From Herpetosiphon giganteus (GTDB lineage: Bacteria; Chloroflexota; Chloroflexia; Chloroflexales; Herpetosiphonaceae), in NCBI RefSeq assembly GCF_016907925.1, contig NZ_JAFBCZ010000015.1:62001-126000 (forward strand): a stretch of DNA of 64,000 bases, in the 5' to 3' direction. Each line of letters starts with the position of its first letter. Position 1 is the first letter of the stretch. The notes beneath the pieces were generated by a model that saw only the letters and a list, made by a program, of their open reading frames with translations, had not been told where the DNA came from and ran no database searches. The translations under genes were made by a program, and so were the position numbers. Shown here in pieces: positions 16,601 to 25,424 of this stretch.

Positions 16601-17527
16601 TTAGGCTAAACCAAGTAGCTCCAACGAAACATCCCACAGACGCTGGGCATTCTGGCGATCAAGTGCATAGCCAGCAACGCCCAACAACGGGTTTTGCAGC
16701 GAACGCCTGGTTACAACTGGTTGCTCATTACAATCGGCAAAATAGCGCCCGCCAACCTCGGCCAGCAACGGCGAAATTGCCAGCAGCACCGAGGTTGCCG
16801 CGCCTTGCGCAACAGTTTTTTGAATTTCCGGCGCAACCCGCATTGTGCCGCCAACATGGCGTTGCAAGTTGGTCAAAATCGCGCCTGGCATTAAGGCATT
16901 AACTCGAATGCCTTGGGCAGCCCAGCGCGCATCAGCCTCAACCGCAAACAAAACATTGGCGGTTTTAGCTTGGCCATAAGCGAGCCATGGATCATAGGGA
17001 CGAAAGGCAAAATGCAAATCATCAAAAATCACTGGCGAACGCATATGCGCGCTAGAACTAACCGAAACCACCCGTGCGCCGCCAGCCGCCGCTAAAGCAG
17101 GCTGCAAACCAAGGCTGAGCGCAAAATGGCCAAGATGATTAACCGCAAACTGCGATTCCCAACCTTCGTTGGTATATTGCTCAGGCGAAGCCATCACCCC
17201 AGCATTATTCACCAGCACATGCAACGGCCCTTGCCATTGAGCCACAAAGTGCGCAATCGAAGCCCGATCAGCCAAATCAAGCTGGCTGACCAAAATCGCA
17301 GCATTGCCAGTGCTGGCCCGCAGCTCAGCAGCAACCTTTTCACCAGCAGCAGTGTCGCGCACGGCCAAAGTAACTTCGGCTCCAGTGCTAGCCAAGGCGC
17401 ACGCAGTTTCAACCCCAATGCCCGACGAAGCGCCCGTTATAAGCATGCGCTGGCCACGGCAATCGATTCCGGCGGCAACCTCGGCGGCGGTGCTGGCAAA
17501 GCCAAATGGTGTGGTTATCAAACTCAT
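16601..17527 (-). CDS. SDR-family oxidoreductase (retinol dehydrogenase-like)
   Basis: 308 residues from the ATG at 17527, preceded by AAGGA with an 8-base gap; the ATG nine bases upstream is too close to that site. TGASSGIG binds NADP, NNAG supports the fold, SSSAHM holds the catalytic Ser, and YGQAK near residue 180 gives the Tyr and Lys. The pattern matches the SDR group with retinol dehydrogenases and WW-domain oxidoreductases. It is divergent from a MerR regulator, and its promoter has the 19-base spacer typical of MerR-controlled genes, so it is probably the regulator's target. Substrate unknown. Confidence 0.85.
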   Translation of the reverse strand: MSLITTPFGFASTAAEVAAGIDCRGQRMLITGASSGIGVETACALASTGAEVTLAVRDTAAGEKVAAELRASTGNAAILVSQLDLADRASIAHFVAQWQGPLHVLVNNAGVMASPEQYTNEGWESQFAVNHLGHFALSLGLQPALAAAGGARVVSVSSSAHMRSPVIFDDLHFAFRPYDPWLAYGQAKTANVLFAVEADARWAAQGIRVNALMPGAILTNLQRHVGGTMRVAPEIQKTVAQGAATSVLLAISPLLAEVGGRYFADCNEQPVVTRRSLQNPLLGVAGYALDRQNAQRLWDVSLELLGLA

Positions 17528-17559
17528 CACAAGCATCCTTCACACTAAATCACCAGCTT

Positions 17560-17590
17560 AGTCTAAACCTTAGTGCGCGCTCTAAGTCAA
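17560..17590 (-). promoter_or_regulatory. MerR-type promoter with operator for the SDR gene
   Basis: On the minus strand TTGACT (17585-17590) and TAGACT (17560-17565) are 19 bases apart, the over-long spacer that MerR activators correct by twisting DNA. The near-perfect dyad CTTAGAGCGCGCACTAAG (plus-strand 17569-17586, 16 of 18 symmetric) sits in the spacer. Confidence 0.75.
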
Positions 17591-17616
17591 GCCCTGATTT
17601 TTGGCAAAATTGCTAC

Positions 17617-17647
17617 TTGCTTTAGAACGCACTCTAGGCTATACCAT
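17617..17647 (+). promoter_or_regulatory. Probable autoregulated promoter of the MerR gene
   Basis: TTGCTT at 17617-17622 is followed by an imperfect dyad TAGAACGCACTCTA (17623-17636), related to the dyad in the SDR promoter. The -10 could be TATACC (17-base spacer) or TACCAT (19-base spacer). This is about 40 bases before the MerR start. Confidence 0.5.
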
Positions 17648-17684
17648 AGGTCGTAGCTGATTGTTATTGTGCAGGAGCTTAATC

Positions 17685-18068
17685 ATGGTGATGCAACAAG
17701 TAGTGCCCGAAAACCTAACCATTCAACAAATGGCCCAAGTTACGGGCTTGAGCGCCCATACCTTGCGCTATTACGAACGCGCTGGCTTGCTCGATCTGGT
17801 TGATCGCAATCAGCAAAACGGTTATCGCTACTACAACGAACGTCATATCAAATGGATTCACTTTATCAAATGTTTGCGCGCCACTGGCATGCCCATTCGC
17901 GATATTCGGCGCTATACCGAACTGTTATACGAAGGCGACCACACCGTGCGAGACCGATTGAATCTCTTGAAAGCCCATCGCCAGCGGGTTGAGCAACAAT
18001 TGCTTGAGGTAAAAGAACACCTTGAAGCAGTTACCCGCAAAATTGGCTATTATGAAACGCTTGATTAA
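17685..18068 (+). CDS. MerR-family transcriptional regulator
   Basis: 127 residues. The MerR helix-turn-helix IQQMAQVTGLSAHTLRYYER is near the N-terminus, followed by the wing (GYRYYNERHIKWIHFIKCLR) and a C-terminal coiled-coil dimerisation helix. There is no Cys cluster of the metal-binding kind, so an organic effector is more likely. AGGAG lies seven bases before the ATG at 17685. It is divergent from the SDR gene and the two promoters carry related dyads, a standard regulator-target pair. Confidence 0.88.
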   Translation: MVMQQVVPENLTIQQMAQVTGLSAHTLRYYERAGLLDLVDRNQQNGYRYYNERHIKWIHFIKCLRATGMPIRDIRRYTELLYEGDHTVRDRLNLLKAHRQRVEQQLLEVKEHLEAVTRKIGYYETLD

Positions 18069-18139
18069 CGCTGATTAAAAATTCAAGCAATTGCCCCAAA
18101 ATAGGCACTTAACCTGATGTTTCTGGCCCAAGCTATGGT

Positions 18140-18571
18140 ATGATCGCGCTAGATTGGTCGATCAAGGGTTTGGGTGTGCTGAAATTACGCCAAATAACCA
18201 GCGTTCTCGGAATTTTATGGCAGCCATTGCTCTGTTGGGCAATGGTGTTGCACCTTGGCGTTGGCTGTCCAGTTGGCTGCGTCGTCAACGGGGTTGCCCA
18301 AGAACAGTTTGGCCAGCCCATTCCACGCAGCGATCAATCAAGCGCCTTGGATTGTCCAAGTCAGCGCAAATTGCTGCCGAGCCAAGCGCTCGAGCCAAGC
18401 ACACCCACCAACACGGTTGTGCAGTTGGTGGCTTGGTTTCCAATGGTGTTGATTGTGCCTCGGCTCAAGCAAAGCCTTGTAAGCCAGCGCCGCCAATGGC
18501 GCATCCCGCGGCAAAAGGCTTGCTCGTATATTATGCTGCCAATCACGCCACCTCCTCGTTCAAGCATTTGA
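18140..18571 (+). CDS. Hypothetical protein, possibly membrane or secreted
   Basis: Open frame of 143 codons with codon use like true neighbouring genes. It is Cys-rich near the N-terminus (LLCWAMVLHLGVGCPVGC), which could be a signal or membrane segment. A TATGAT at 18139-18144 looks like a -10 and would put the RNA start downstream of this ATG, so translation may begin at the GTG at 18176. A competing frame at 18154-18612 overlaps it and looks less gene-like. No family is recognised. It precedes the DsbA-like gene on the same strand. Confidence 0.4.
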   Translation: MIALDWSIKGLGVLKLRQITSVLGILWQPLLCWAMVLHLGVGCPVGCVVNGVAQEQFGQPIPRSDQSSALDCPSQRKLLPSQALEPSTPTNTVVQLVAWFPMVLIVPRLKQSLVSQRRQWRIPRQKACSYIMLPITPPPRSSI

Positions 18572-18641
18572 ATCCAAATTTATTCGCGATTCAAGTGTTG
18601 TTAATGCTGTAAGGCTACAGCGTTTATTGAGGATGTGAACT

Positions 18642-19391
18642 ATGGCTAGCTCAACTCGTTCTGGCAAAGGCCAGCGCCGCAATCAACCAACCCCTTCATT
18701 CAAAATGTTTTATCTTGGCTTGGGCTTAATCGCTGTTTTGGGAATTGGCTTTGTGCTCTTTCAAGCCCTGAGCAAGCCCGCCAGTGTCAGCAACACCGGC
18801 CCAATGCCCAACCAAGCTGGCCTCAATGCTCCCGTTGGCAAAACCGACGATAATTATTGGTACAAAGGTAAGCCCGATGCGCCAGTTAAAGTCGAAATCT
18901 ATGCCGATTATGAATGCCCTGCTTGCCGTAGCCTAGAAGTTGAATTGGCGCAAGCCAATTTCGATGGCTTGTATGTGGAAACTGGCAAGGCCCAAGTGAT
19001 TTTCCGCGAGTTTCCACTGAAAACCATCCATAAATCGGCCCAATTAACTGCTGAGATTGCCCGCTGTGCTGGTGATCAAAATTTGTTCTGGCCAATTCAC
19101 AATGCCTTATTCGATAGCCAAACCCAATGGGCCAAAAGCCTTGGGCCAAAAACCCAAATTATGGCTGCTGTCGAGCAGGCTGGCGCTGATCGCCAACAAA
19201 TCGAAAGCTGCATCGAAGCAGGAACCTATACTGATGTGATTAACGATGCCTATGATGCAGCCATTGAACGTCAATTGCAACAAACGCCAACCGTCTTTGT
19301 TGATGGCCAGCAAGTCAATTTCGAAACCGATTTTGCCAAAACCTTGATGGCCGCCGTCGATGCCAAATTGCCAGCCAGCAGCAATAATTAA
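18642..19391 (+). CDS. DsbA-family thioredoxin-fold protein, membrane anchored
   Basis: 249 residues. A transmembrane or signal anchor at about 24-45 places the thioredoxin domain outside the membrane. APVKVEIYADYECPACRSLE contains C92-P-A-C95, the redox pair, with Ala where DsbA usually has His. VIFREFPL and the cis-Pro segment TPTVFVDGQ complete the fold. It should form or shuffle disulfides in exported proteins (DSBA/BdbD-like). GAGG precedes the ATG. It is closed by a bidirectional hairpin. Confidence 0.88.
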   Translation: MASSTRSGKGQRRNQPTPSFKMFYLGLGLIAVLGIGFVLFQALSKPASVSNTGPMPNQAGLNAPVGKTDDNYWYKGKPDAPVKVEIYADYECPACRSLEVELAQANFDGLYVETGKAQVIFREFPLKTIHKSAQLTAEIARCAGDQNLFWPIHNALFDSQTQWAKSLGPKTQIMAAVEQAGADRQQIESCIEAGTYTDVINDAYDAAIERQLQQTPTVFVDGQQVNFETDFAKTLMAAVDAKLPASSNN

Positions 19392-19404
19392 CCACAACGA
19401 GCGA

Positions 19405-19434
19405 GCGAGCGATCCAGTTTTCTGGATCGCTCGC
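19405..19434. terminator. Bidirectional hairpin terminator
   Basis: A perfect 13-bp stem GCGAGCGATCCAG/CTGGATCGCTCGC with a TTTT loop lies between the convergent DsbA-like and coiled-coil membrane genes. Confidence 0.85.
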
Positions 19435-19441
19435 ATTTGAT

Positions 19442-20221
19442 TTAGGCTTGTTTGAAGAAGCGAATCAGCTCGCGGGCATGCTCCAAAAATTGGCCATCAG
19501 TCGAAATTTGGGCCACAGCATGCTCAATCTCGCGGCTAATTTGGCGATGCGCCGCTTCGTTATTGGTGTTCAGGCTTTGCAACTCAACTTTTAATTGCTC
19601 AATTTGGCGCTCCAATTGCTTGGCATGTTTGACCTGCTGACTGGCCCATGAATCGGCTTCTTCAAGGTCTAATTGCTCAATTTTAGATTCCAAGCTGGCT
19701 ACTTGATGTTTCAGCAACTGAATATCATCGCGAGGAAAGCGCACTTCCTCGTGAATGGTTGCCAAGCGTTGGGCAACATATTCGTAGCCGCGCAAAGCAG
19801 GGCGCAAACCAGTCAACAAAATCGCTGCACCCGCTGCAACATAGCCCACGCTGCTAATATTGCTGGCAGCAATCGCATACAACACGCCTGCCGAAACCAG
19901 ATGCAAAAGCACAGCGCCAACCAATGAGCGTTTGGCAATGCTGGCAGCATAGTGCTGTTGGCTAGCTTGAACGGTAATTCCCCGTTGCTGCGAAATTTCA
20001 GCATCAGCTATCACCGTGCGCGCATCAAAATAAATATTCCAAGGAATGATGGTAATCGCCAGCAGCCACCACACGCTGATAATCCCCACCAACCAATCGG
20101 TCACATCGCCAGCAGGAATATCAAACCAACGAGTCATCGCAAACAGCAGAATCAAAAGCCCCGTCAGAAGGCTACTCATGAGCAAAAAACGGCTAAAACT
20201 TGGGCGGCGAGCAGCAATCAT
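19442..20221 (-). CDS. Hypothetical membrane protein with C-terminal coiled coil
   Basis: 259 residues. Four hydrophobic segments (about 12-32, 42-62, 100-118, 120-140) are followed by a long charged coiled coil (about 150-245, ESKIEQLDLEEADSWASQQ and QLERQIEQLKVELQSLN). GGAGG precedes the ATG. I recognise no family. The layout suggests a membrane-tethered cytoplasmic coiled coil, perhaps a scaffold. It is a single gene between a terminator and a repeat region. Confidence 0.75.
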   Translation of the reverse strand: MIAARRPSFSRFLLMSSLLTGLLILLFAMTRWFDIPAGDVTDWLVGIISVWWLLAITIIPWNIYFDARTVIADAEISQQRGITVQASQQHYAASIAKRSLVGAVLLHLVSAGVLYAIAASNISSVGYVAAGAAILLTGLRPALRGYEYVAQRLATIHEEVRFPRDDIQLLKHQVASLESKIEQLDLEEADSWASQQVKHAKQLERQIEQLKVELQSLNTNNEAAHRQISREIEHAVAQISTDGQFLEHARELIRFFKQA

Positions 20222-20784
20222 GGTCAGACCTCCAGCGCATTAATCAAGGGTGCTAGTGCTAGTCTAACAGGCTGCTCGCTGCTCGCAATGCATCATTCGA
20301 TACAGCTGAGGGCGTATAGGGATCAGGCACGTTGAAACCGCGAAGAACGCGAAGCGCACGAAGGGGCAATGGATAAGGGGTCAGGGGCCAGAAATCATGA
20401 AAGGCTTATGTTTAGCCACAGATTCTATTTCTCAGCTGAATATTCCGATAACCCATAGCCCATAGCCATGCTTCCTCTGCGTTAGCTATTCGATCCACGA
20501 AGGACACGAAGGACACCAAATGAGGCTCTAGACTATTGGCTTTTGGCTATTGATGTTTAGTTTCCACCTAATTTCCGATAACCCATAGCCTATAGCCATG
20601 CTTCCTCTGCGCCGCTACGTTACACTTGGCCGTTTTGACTTTTGACCTTTGACTTCTGATTTGGCATTTCATCCCTCATCCTTCATAATTTCGTGGCTCT
20701 GCGCCGCTGCGTTAAACGGCTATTCTGTTTTTGACTTTTGACTTTTGACTTTTGACTTTTGACTTTTGACTTTTGGATTCATCC
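20222..20784. repeat. Intergenic island of degenerate repeats with a perfect heptamer array
   Basis: About 560 bases without a gene. It contains CCGCGAAGAACGCGAAG and CACGAAGGACACGAAGGAC units, AACCCATAGCCCATAGCC units (near 20450 and 20580), CTCTGCGCCGCTGCGTTA units (near 20605 and 20700), and GGGTCAGGGG. From 20729 to 20770 six exact TTTTGAC heptamers occur in tandem, with decayed ones near 20634-20660. The array ends 14 bases before the stop of the MFS gene. Confidence 0.8.
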
Positions 20785-21972
20785 TTAGGCAGCAGGCTTT
20801 AGGCGATTCAAAGCCTCGAAAATGAGTGCCATCGCCAACGCCACCACAAACAAATACGTGCCCAACACTTCAATGCCCATCCAATCGGCAAACAAGCCGA
20901 AGCTACTTGCAATCGAAGCCCCGCCCAACGTTGCGGCGGCAATTTGGAAGCCAATCGTATTGGCCGAGTGGCGTGGCCCCATGCGCGCTGGCGTTAAGGC
21001 AATGAATGATGGGAACATGGGGGCCAGCGCCAAACCAAGCAAGGCAATCCCAATTACTGTGAGCCATGGCGCAAGATTCAGCCAAAACAAAACCACCCCG
21101 ATAATTGCCACTAGCATACTCAAACGCAACAAACTAACCACGCTCATACGGCCAACAATCACGCCTGAAAGCAAGCGGCCAACGGTTAAGCTGCCCCAAT
21201 AAATGCTCACCCAAATGCCAGCGATGCCTGCTTCCATGCCCCGCGAGGTTGTTAGCAACGTATACAACCATTGGCCAGCACAAAATTCTAAGCCCGTATA
21301 CAGAAAGAACAGCAGAATATTCAGCCAGGTGACTGGTAAACGCAAGGTTTGCAGCATCGTTGCGCTTGTAACCGGTTCCACCACGGTTTCAGGTTGATTG
21401 GTTTGCCACTGTTTGCGGGTGATGGCAAAGGCACTAGCGAGCAACAATTGGGCAATGCCAACCACCACATAGCCAATGCGCCACGATTGATTTGCACTGA
21501 TAATGCTACTCATAATGACTGGGCCGCTGGCTGCACCCAAACCAAACGAGGCATGCATCCAATTCAGCATGCGTGGATTGAAATTGTCGGCAGCATAGGT
21601 GTTGAGGCCAGCATCAATCGCGCCCGCACCCAAACCTGCTAAAATACCCAAACTAGCCATAAATAGCCAGGCTGGAGCATAGCCATAGCCCAGTAGGCTC
21701 ACCGCAGTTGCCAAACAACTAAGCACCAACAGCCAACCAACGCCAATTTTGGCCAAAATTCGCCCGCTGCTGAAGCTCGAAATCAAATAGCCAATTGTGC
21801 CGCTAGTAATTAACGCTCCCAGTGCATCAAGCGGCAACCCAAATTCCGCCCGAACCGATGGCCATGCAACTCCTGTTAGGCCATCTGGCAAGCCTAAACT
21901 AATAAATGCTGCATAGGCCAAGCCAACTAAAAGTGTCGAATGCCGCCGAAGCGAAGGTACAGAATATGACAC
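20785..21972 (-). CDS. MFS transporter
   Basis: 395 residues with about 12 transmembrane helices in two halves. SGRILAKIGVGWLL fits the conserved loop between helices 2 and 3. GLPDGLTGVAWPSVRAEFG near the N-terminus resembles FucP/sugar-permease-like MFS members. The start is GTG with a weak ribosome site. It is divergent from a LacI-type regulator, and a large inverted repeat lies just upstream, so expression probably responds to a sugar or related ligand. Exact substrate unknown. Confidence 0.85.
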   Translation of the reverse strand: MSYSVPSLRRHSTLLVGLAYAAFISLGLPDGLTGVAWPSVRAEFGLPLDALGALITSGTIGYLISSFSSGRILAKIGVGWLLVLSCLATAVSLLGYGYAPAWLFMASLGILAGLGAGAIDAGLNTYAADNFNPRMLNWMHASFGLGAASGPVIMSSIISANQSWRIGYVVVGIAQLLLASAFAITRKQWQTNQPETVVEPVTSATMLQTLRLPVTWLNILLFFLYTGLEFCAGQWLYTLLTTSRGMEAGIAGIWVSIYWGSLTVGRLLSGVIVGRMSVVSLLRLSMLVAIIGVVLFWLNLAPWLTVIGIALLGLALAPMFPSFIALTPARMGPRHSANTIGFQIAAATLGGASIASSFGLFADWMGIEVLGTYLFVVALAMALIFEALNRLKPAA

Positions 21973-21991
21973 AATTCAACCTATTGCCTTT

Positions 21992-22037
21992 CTGAAACGT
22001 TTTTTCTGTAACGTTTCAGAAGTATAGCATGTATAAT
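21992..22037. promoter_or_regulatory. LacI-type operator and divergent promoter region
   Basis: Perfect inverted repeats CTGAAACGTT (21992-22001) and AACGTTTCAG (22010-22019) are 8 bases apart. Each arm contains the GAAACG/CGTTTC core common in LacI-family operators. TATAAT at 22032-22037 is a -10 for the LacI gene, so the operator overlaps its -35 and lies 20-47 bases before the MFS start. This predicts joint repression of both genes. Confidence 0.75.
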
Positions 22038-22070
22038 ACAGCCTGACAATCAGTCTAAAGGAGCAGATCT

Positions 22071-23159
22071 GTGGCAAACGAGCACGAATCCGCCAAACCG
22101 CACCGCATCACAATTAGCACCGTTGCCGCTGCTTTAGGTGTCGCCGTCTCAACTGTTTCCAACGCCTACAATCGGCCCGACCAACTTTCAGCAGAACTGC
22201 GCGAACGGGTGCTCGCGGTGGCCGCCGAGCTTGGCTACCCCGGCCCAAATCCTGTGGCGCGCAGCTTACGCCAACAACGGGCTGGCGCGGTCGGCGTTTT
22301 GTTTGCCGAACGCTTGCCCTATGCTTTTCGCGACCCAGCGGCCTTGATGGTGCTCGAAGGCATCGCCAGCACGCTTGAACAAGCCAAACTTGGCTTATTG
22401 CTTGTGCCAGGCCGCGACGACGATACAACTACCGTCCAACAGGCCTTGGTCGATGGCTTTATCGTCTATTCGATGATGGACACTGATCCCTTGGTTGAAG
22501 CAGCCTTGAAGCGGCGCTTGCCAACGGTGTTGCTTGACCAACCGCCACGGCCCGATGTGCCATCAATTATTGTTGATGATGAGGCTGGCGCGCGCATGGC
22601 AACCGAACATTTATTAAGCCTCGGCCATCGCCATTTTGCAATCATCACCGATCGCCTAATCGAGACCCACGTTCGGCCATCACATGCGCCAATCAATGTG
22701 CAGACGCACAGCGAAGCAACCTTTTTTGTCACGCAATTGCGCTTGCAAGGCTATCGCCAGCCACTCGAACAAGCGGGCATTGCCTGGAGCGATGTGCCAA
22801 TTTACGATTGCAATGATAATAACGAAGCCGATGGTGCAGCCGCAATTCAAATTTTGCTGGCGCGCACGCCTCGACCTACTGCAATTCTGTGTTTGACCGA
22901 TCGCTTGGCCTTGGGCGCAATCACTGGGGCGCAACAAGCTGGCTACAACGTACCCGAGCAGCTTTCAATTGTTGGCTTTGATGATATTCCGCAAGCAACC
23001 AGAATCACGCCAGCACTTACGACTATTCGCCAAGATCACCGCCAAAAAGGGTTATCGGCAGGCCAAGCCTTAATTGAATTGCTCGCAGGCCAAAGCCCAA
23101 CCAGCTATCAACGGCTGGCGGTCGAACTTGTGGTGCGAGATTCAACGGCAGCAATTTAA
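22071..23159 (+). CDS. LacI-family transcriptional regulator
   Basis: 362 residues. The N-terminal helix-turn-helix TISTVAAALGVAVSTVSNAY and hinge region (NPVARSLRQQRAGAVGVLF) are classic LacI. A periplasmic-binding-protein-like sugar domain follows, with PTAILCLTDRLALGA and LSIVGFDDIPQAT. The start is GTG with AAAGGAG upstream. It faces a divergent MFS permease across an inverted-repeat operator; local repression with a sugar-like inducer is inferred. Confidence 0.92.
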   Translation: MANEHESAKPHRITISTVAAALGVAVSTVSNAYNRPDQLSAELRERVLAVAAELGYPGPNPVARSLRQQRAGAVGVLFAERLPYAFRDPAALMVLEGIASTLEQAKLGLLLVPGRDDDTTTVQQALVDGFIVYSMMDTDPLVEAALKRRLPTVLLDQPPRPDVPSIIVDDEAGARMATEHLLSLGHRHFAIITDRLIETHVRPSHAPINVQTHSEATFFVTQLRLQGYRQPLEQAGIAWSDVPIYDCNDNNEADGAAAIQILLARTPRPTAILCLTDRLALGAITGAQQAGYNVPEQLSIVGFDDIPQATRITPALTTIRQDHRQKGLSAGQALIELLAGQSPTSYQRLAVELVVRDSTAAI

Positions 23160-23167
23160 ATCAAAAA

Positions 23168-23197
23168 GCCCTGCTCCTTCGTTCAAAAGAGCAGGGC
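23168..23197. terminator. Hairpin terminator between LacI and slipin genes
   Basis: The 9-bp stem GCCCTGCTC/GAGCAGGGC has a 12-base loop and is followed on the minus strand by TTTTT, so it terminates the slipin operon; it may also serve the convergent LacI gene. Confidence 0.8.
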
Positions 23198-23219
23198 ACA
23201 TTGCCGGATTTGGCGCTCA

Positions 23220-24095
23220 TTATTCGAGTGGCAAGCCCGTCATTGGATCAAACAGACCGCGCCGCGCTTCAGGATTCGCAGGGCGTGGTTCATTTGGCTT
23301 TTTACCACCTTCCGAATAGCCATCATTATTCAGACCACTATAGGCGCGGTCAATGAATGGCCGAATCAAGTCGATTGGCAATGGGAAGACCAACGTCGAG
23401 TTCTTTTCCACTGCAATTTCGGTCAAGGTTTGCAAATAGCGCAATTGCAAGGTGACAGGCTCGCGTGAAATCACATCGGCAGCTTCGGCCAAGCGCTTTG
23501 AAGCTTGGAACTCACCGTCGGCGTGAATGATTTTGGCGCGTTTTTCACGTTCGGCTTCAGCTTGTTTCGCCATTGCCCGTTGCATTGATTGGGGCAATTC
23601 AACGTCTTTGACTTCAACGATATTAACTTTAATGCCCCAAGGCTCCGTTTGCTCGTCAATAATTTGTTGCAAACGATGGTTGATTTGCTCACGTTGTGAA
23701 AGCATTTCATCAAGCTCAAATTGACCAACGACTGAACGCAAGGTTGTTTGGGCAATTTGCATGGTCGCGCGAATGTAATCCATCACATTCACCACTGCTT
23801 TGCCCGGATCAATCACCAAGAAGTAGAGTACCGCATTAACCCGAATGGTCACGTTATCGCGGGTAATAACTTCTTGGGCCGGCACGTCCATCGTAATCAC
23901 CCGGGTATCGATGCGGAACATGCGCTCAAGCATGGGAATCACAAAGAATAACCCAGGCCCGCGCACACCGACCAAGCGACCCAAGCGAAAAATGACCCCT
24001 TTTTCATATTCAGGAATAATTTTGATTGCCGAAATCAAAAAGAAAAATAAGATCACGGCAATGAAAATCAAGGCAATACCGCCAAACTCACCCAT
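23220..24095 (-). CDS. Slipin/stomatin-like SPFH-domain protein
   Basis: 291 residues with one N-terminal membrane segment (about 7-25) and a full SPFH/band 7 domain. Key segments are [39 protein letters not shown] and the helical [15 protein letters not shown]. Such proteins oligomerise on the membrane. It is downstream of an NfeD-type membrane protease gene, the usual genomic partner that can cleave slipin near its C-terminus. GGAGG precedes the ATG. Confidence 0.93.
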   Translation of the reverse strand: MGEFGGIALIFIAVILFFFLISAIKIIPEYEKGVIFRLGRLVGVRGPGLFFVIPMLERMFRIDTRVITMDVPAQEVITRDNVTIRVNAVLYFLVIDPGKAVVNVMDYIRATMQIAQTTLRSVVGQFELDEMLSQREQINHRLQQIIDEQTEPWGIKVNIVEVKDVELPQSMQRAMAKQAEAEREKRAKIIHADGEFQASKRLAEAADVISREPVTLQLRYLQTLTEIAVEKNSTLVFPLPIDLIRPFIDRAYSGLNNDGYSEGGKKPNEPRPANPEARRGLFDPMTGLPLE

Positions 24096-24113
24096 TGTAC
24101 TTACCTCCGCGCA

Positions 24114-25424
24114 TTAGCGCCCACTATGCGCCACACGACGCACAATCAAGGTTAATCCTTCTAAACCAACAATTTCAGCCTGATCACCGACGGTCAAGGC
24201 ATCGTCCGAACGGGCTTGCCACAAGGCTCCATCAACAAAAACCATGCCTTCAGGTGCAACCGCTGAGCGAACTTTAGCAATCGTGCCAATCAGGCGTTCG
24301 CCACCAGCACCCCGCCCAACGAGCTTGCTGCGCCGGATAATCCAAAGGCTTAGCCCAATAATCACTGCCAAACCAACGCTCAGCCCAGTGATTAAAGCGC
24401 GCGAGACGATAATCCCCGGGGCTTCTGCTGGATCAACCAGCAACAACGCGCCAATCACGAATGAGGCCAAACCGCCAACCGTCAAAGCTCCATGCGCTGT
24501 TGCAAAAATATCAACTGCAAACAGCACAAAGGCTAAGATCAGCAGCACAACCCCAACCGTATTCAGCGGCAACACGCTCAGGCCATACAAGCCCAAACAG
24601 ATCGAAATAACGCCCAAAAAGCCACCTACACCTAAACCTGGGTTAGCCGCCTCGAAATAAATCCCTAGGCTGCCCAAGCTAATCAGCATCGTGGCAATGG
24701 TCGGGTCGCCCAAAAAATGCAAGAGGCGTTCGAGCCATGTCATTTCGATGGCTTGAAAGGCGCTGGCTTGGGTTTGCAAGGTAACTTGCGTCCCATTGGC
24801 CAAATTAACCTGACGGCCATTCAGTTGACGCAATAAATCAGCATCATCTTGGGCAATCAAGTTGATCACGCCCAATTCGAGCGCTTCGCTGCTGCCAATC
24901 GAAACACTTTGGCGCACCGCTTGCTCAGCCCATTCAGGGTCGCGGCCATTCGATTTGGCCCAAGTGGTGATGCGCGCAACGGCATCGTTGGTAATTTTAT
25001 CGCGCAGATCACCATCAATATCCGAGCCACTACCATCAACTGGATGGGCCGCCCCAATGTTGGTGTTGGGCGACATTGCTGCAATATGGGCAGCGTAGGT
25101 AATGAAAACGCCTGCCGAGCCTGCATTCGCTCCCTGCGGCGTAACATACACAATCACTGGCAGTTTGGCATTGAGCAAGGTCTCGCCAATTTGCCAGGTT
25201 GAAGATGTCAGGCCACCTGGAGTATTCAGCTTGATAACTAAGCCTTGGCAAGCTTGCCGCTCTGCTTGAATCACGCTGCGTTGCAGATAATCGGCAACCG
25301 CTGGGTTGATAATGCCGCTGACGGAAGCCATACACAGCGCATTATCCGCAGCTGCATAACTAAAGCTTGGCAGCGTTACCAAACTGAGCCAAACAATTAA
25401 CGCTACTATTCGAAGCTGTCTCAT
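24114..25424 (-). CDS. NfeD-family membrane serine protease (ClpP-like, 1510-N type)
   Basis: 436 residues from the ATG at 25424, which has AAGGGAGG six bases upstream; the longer frame lacks such a site. A signal peptide (about 1-25) precedes a ClpP-like protease domain with NTPGGL and the nucleophile in ANAGSAGVF (S103). K143 in RDKITNDAVA fits the Ser-Lys dyad of archaeal 1510-N. Several transmembrane helices follow, then an OB-fold NfeD domain (DGALWQARSDD, GLEGLTLIVRRV). It is 18 bases upstream of slipin in one operon, and probably cleaves slipin-like or other membrane proteins. Confidence 0.9.
   Translation of the reverse strand: MRQLRIVALIVWLSLVTLPSFSYAAADNALCMASVSGIINPAVADYLQRSVIQAERQACQGLVIKLNTPGGLTSSTWQIGETLLNAKLPVIVYVTPQGANAGSAGVFITYAAHIAAMSPNTNIGAAHPVDGSGSDIDGDLRDKITNDAVARITTWAKSNGRDPEWAEQAVRQSVSIGSSEALELGVINLIAQDDADLLRQLNGRQVNLANGTQVTLQTQASAFQAIEMTWLERLLHFLGDPTIATMLISLGSLGIYFEAANPGLGVGGFLGVISICLGLYGLSVLPLNTVGVVLLILAFVLFAVDIFATAHGALTVGGLASFVIGALLLVDPAEAPGIIVSRALITGLSVGLAVIIGLSLWIIRRSKLVGRGAGGERLIGTIAKVRSAVAPEGMVFVDGALWQARSDDALTVGDQAEIVGLEGLTLIVRRVAHSGR

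Noticed and set aside
18154-18612. 152-codon frame overlapping the hypothetical gene at 18140
   Set aside because: Codon use and residue composition are less gene-like, and both cannot readily be real; kept only the 18140 frame, with low confidence.
20729-20770. Possible CRISPR or origin iterons in the heptamer array
   Set aside because: Units of seven bases without spacers; no replication initiator gene or DnaA-box cluster adjacent.
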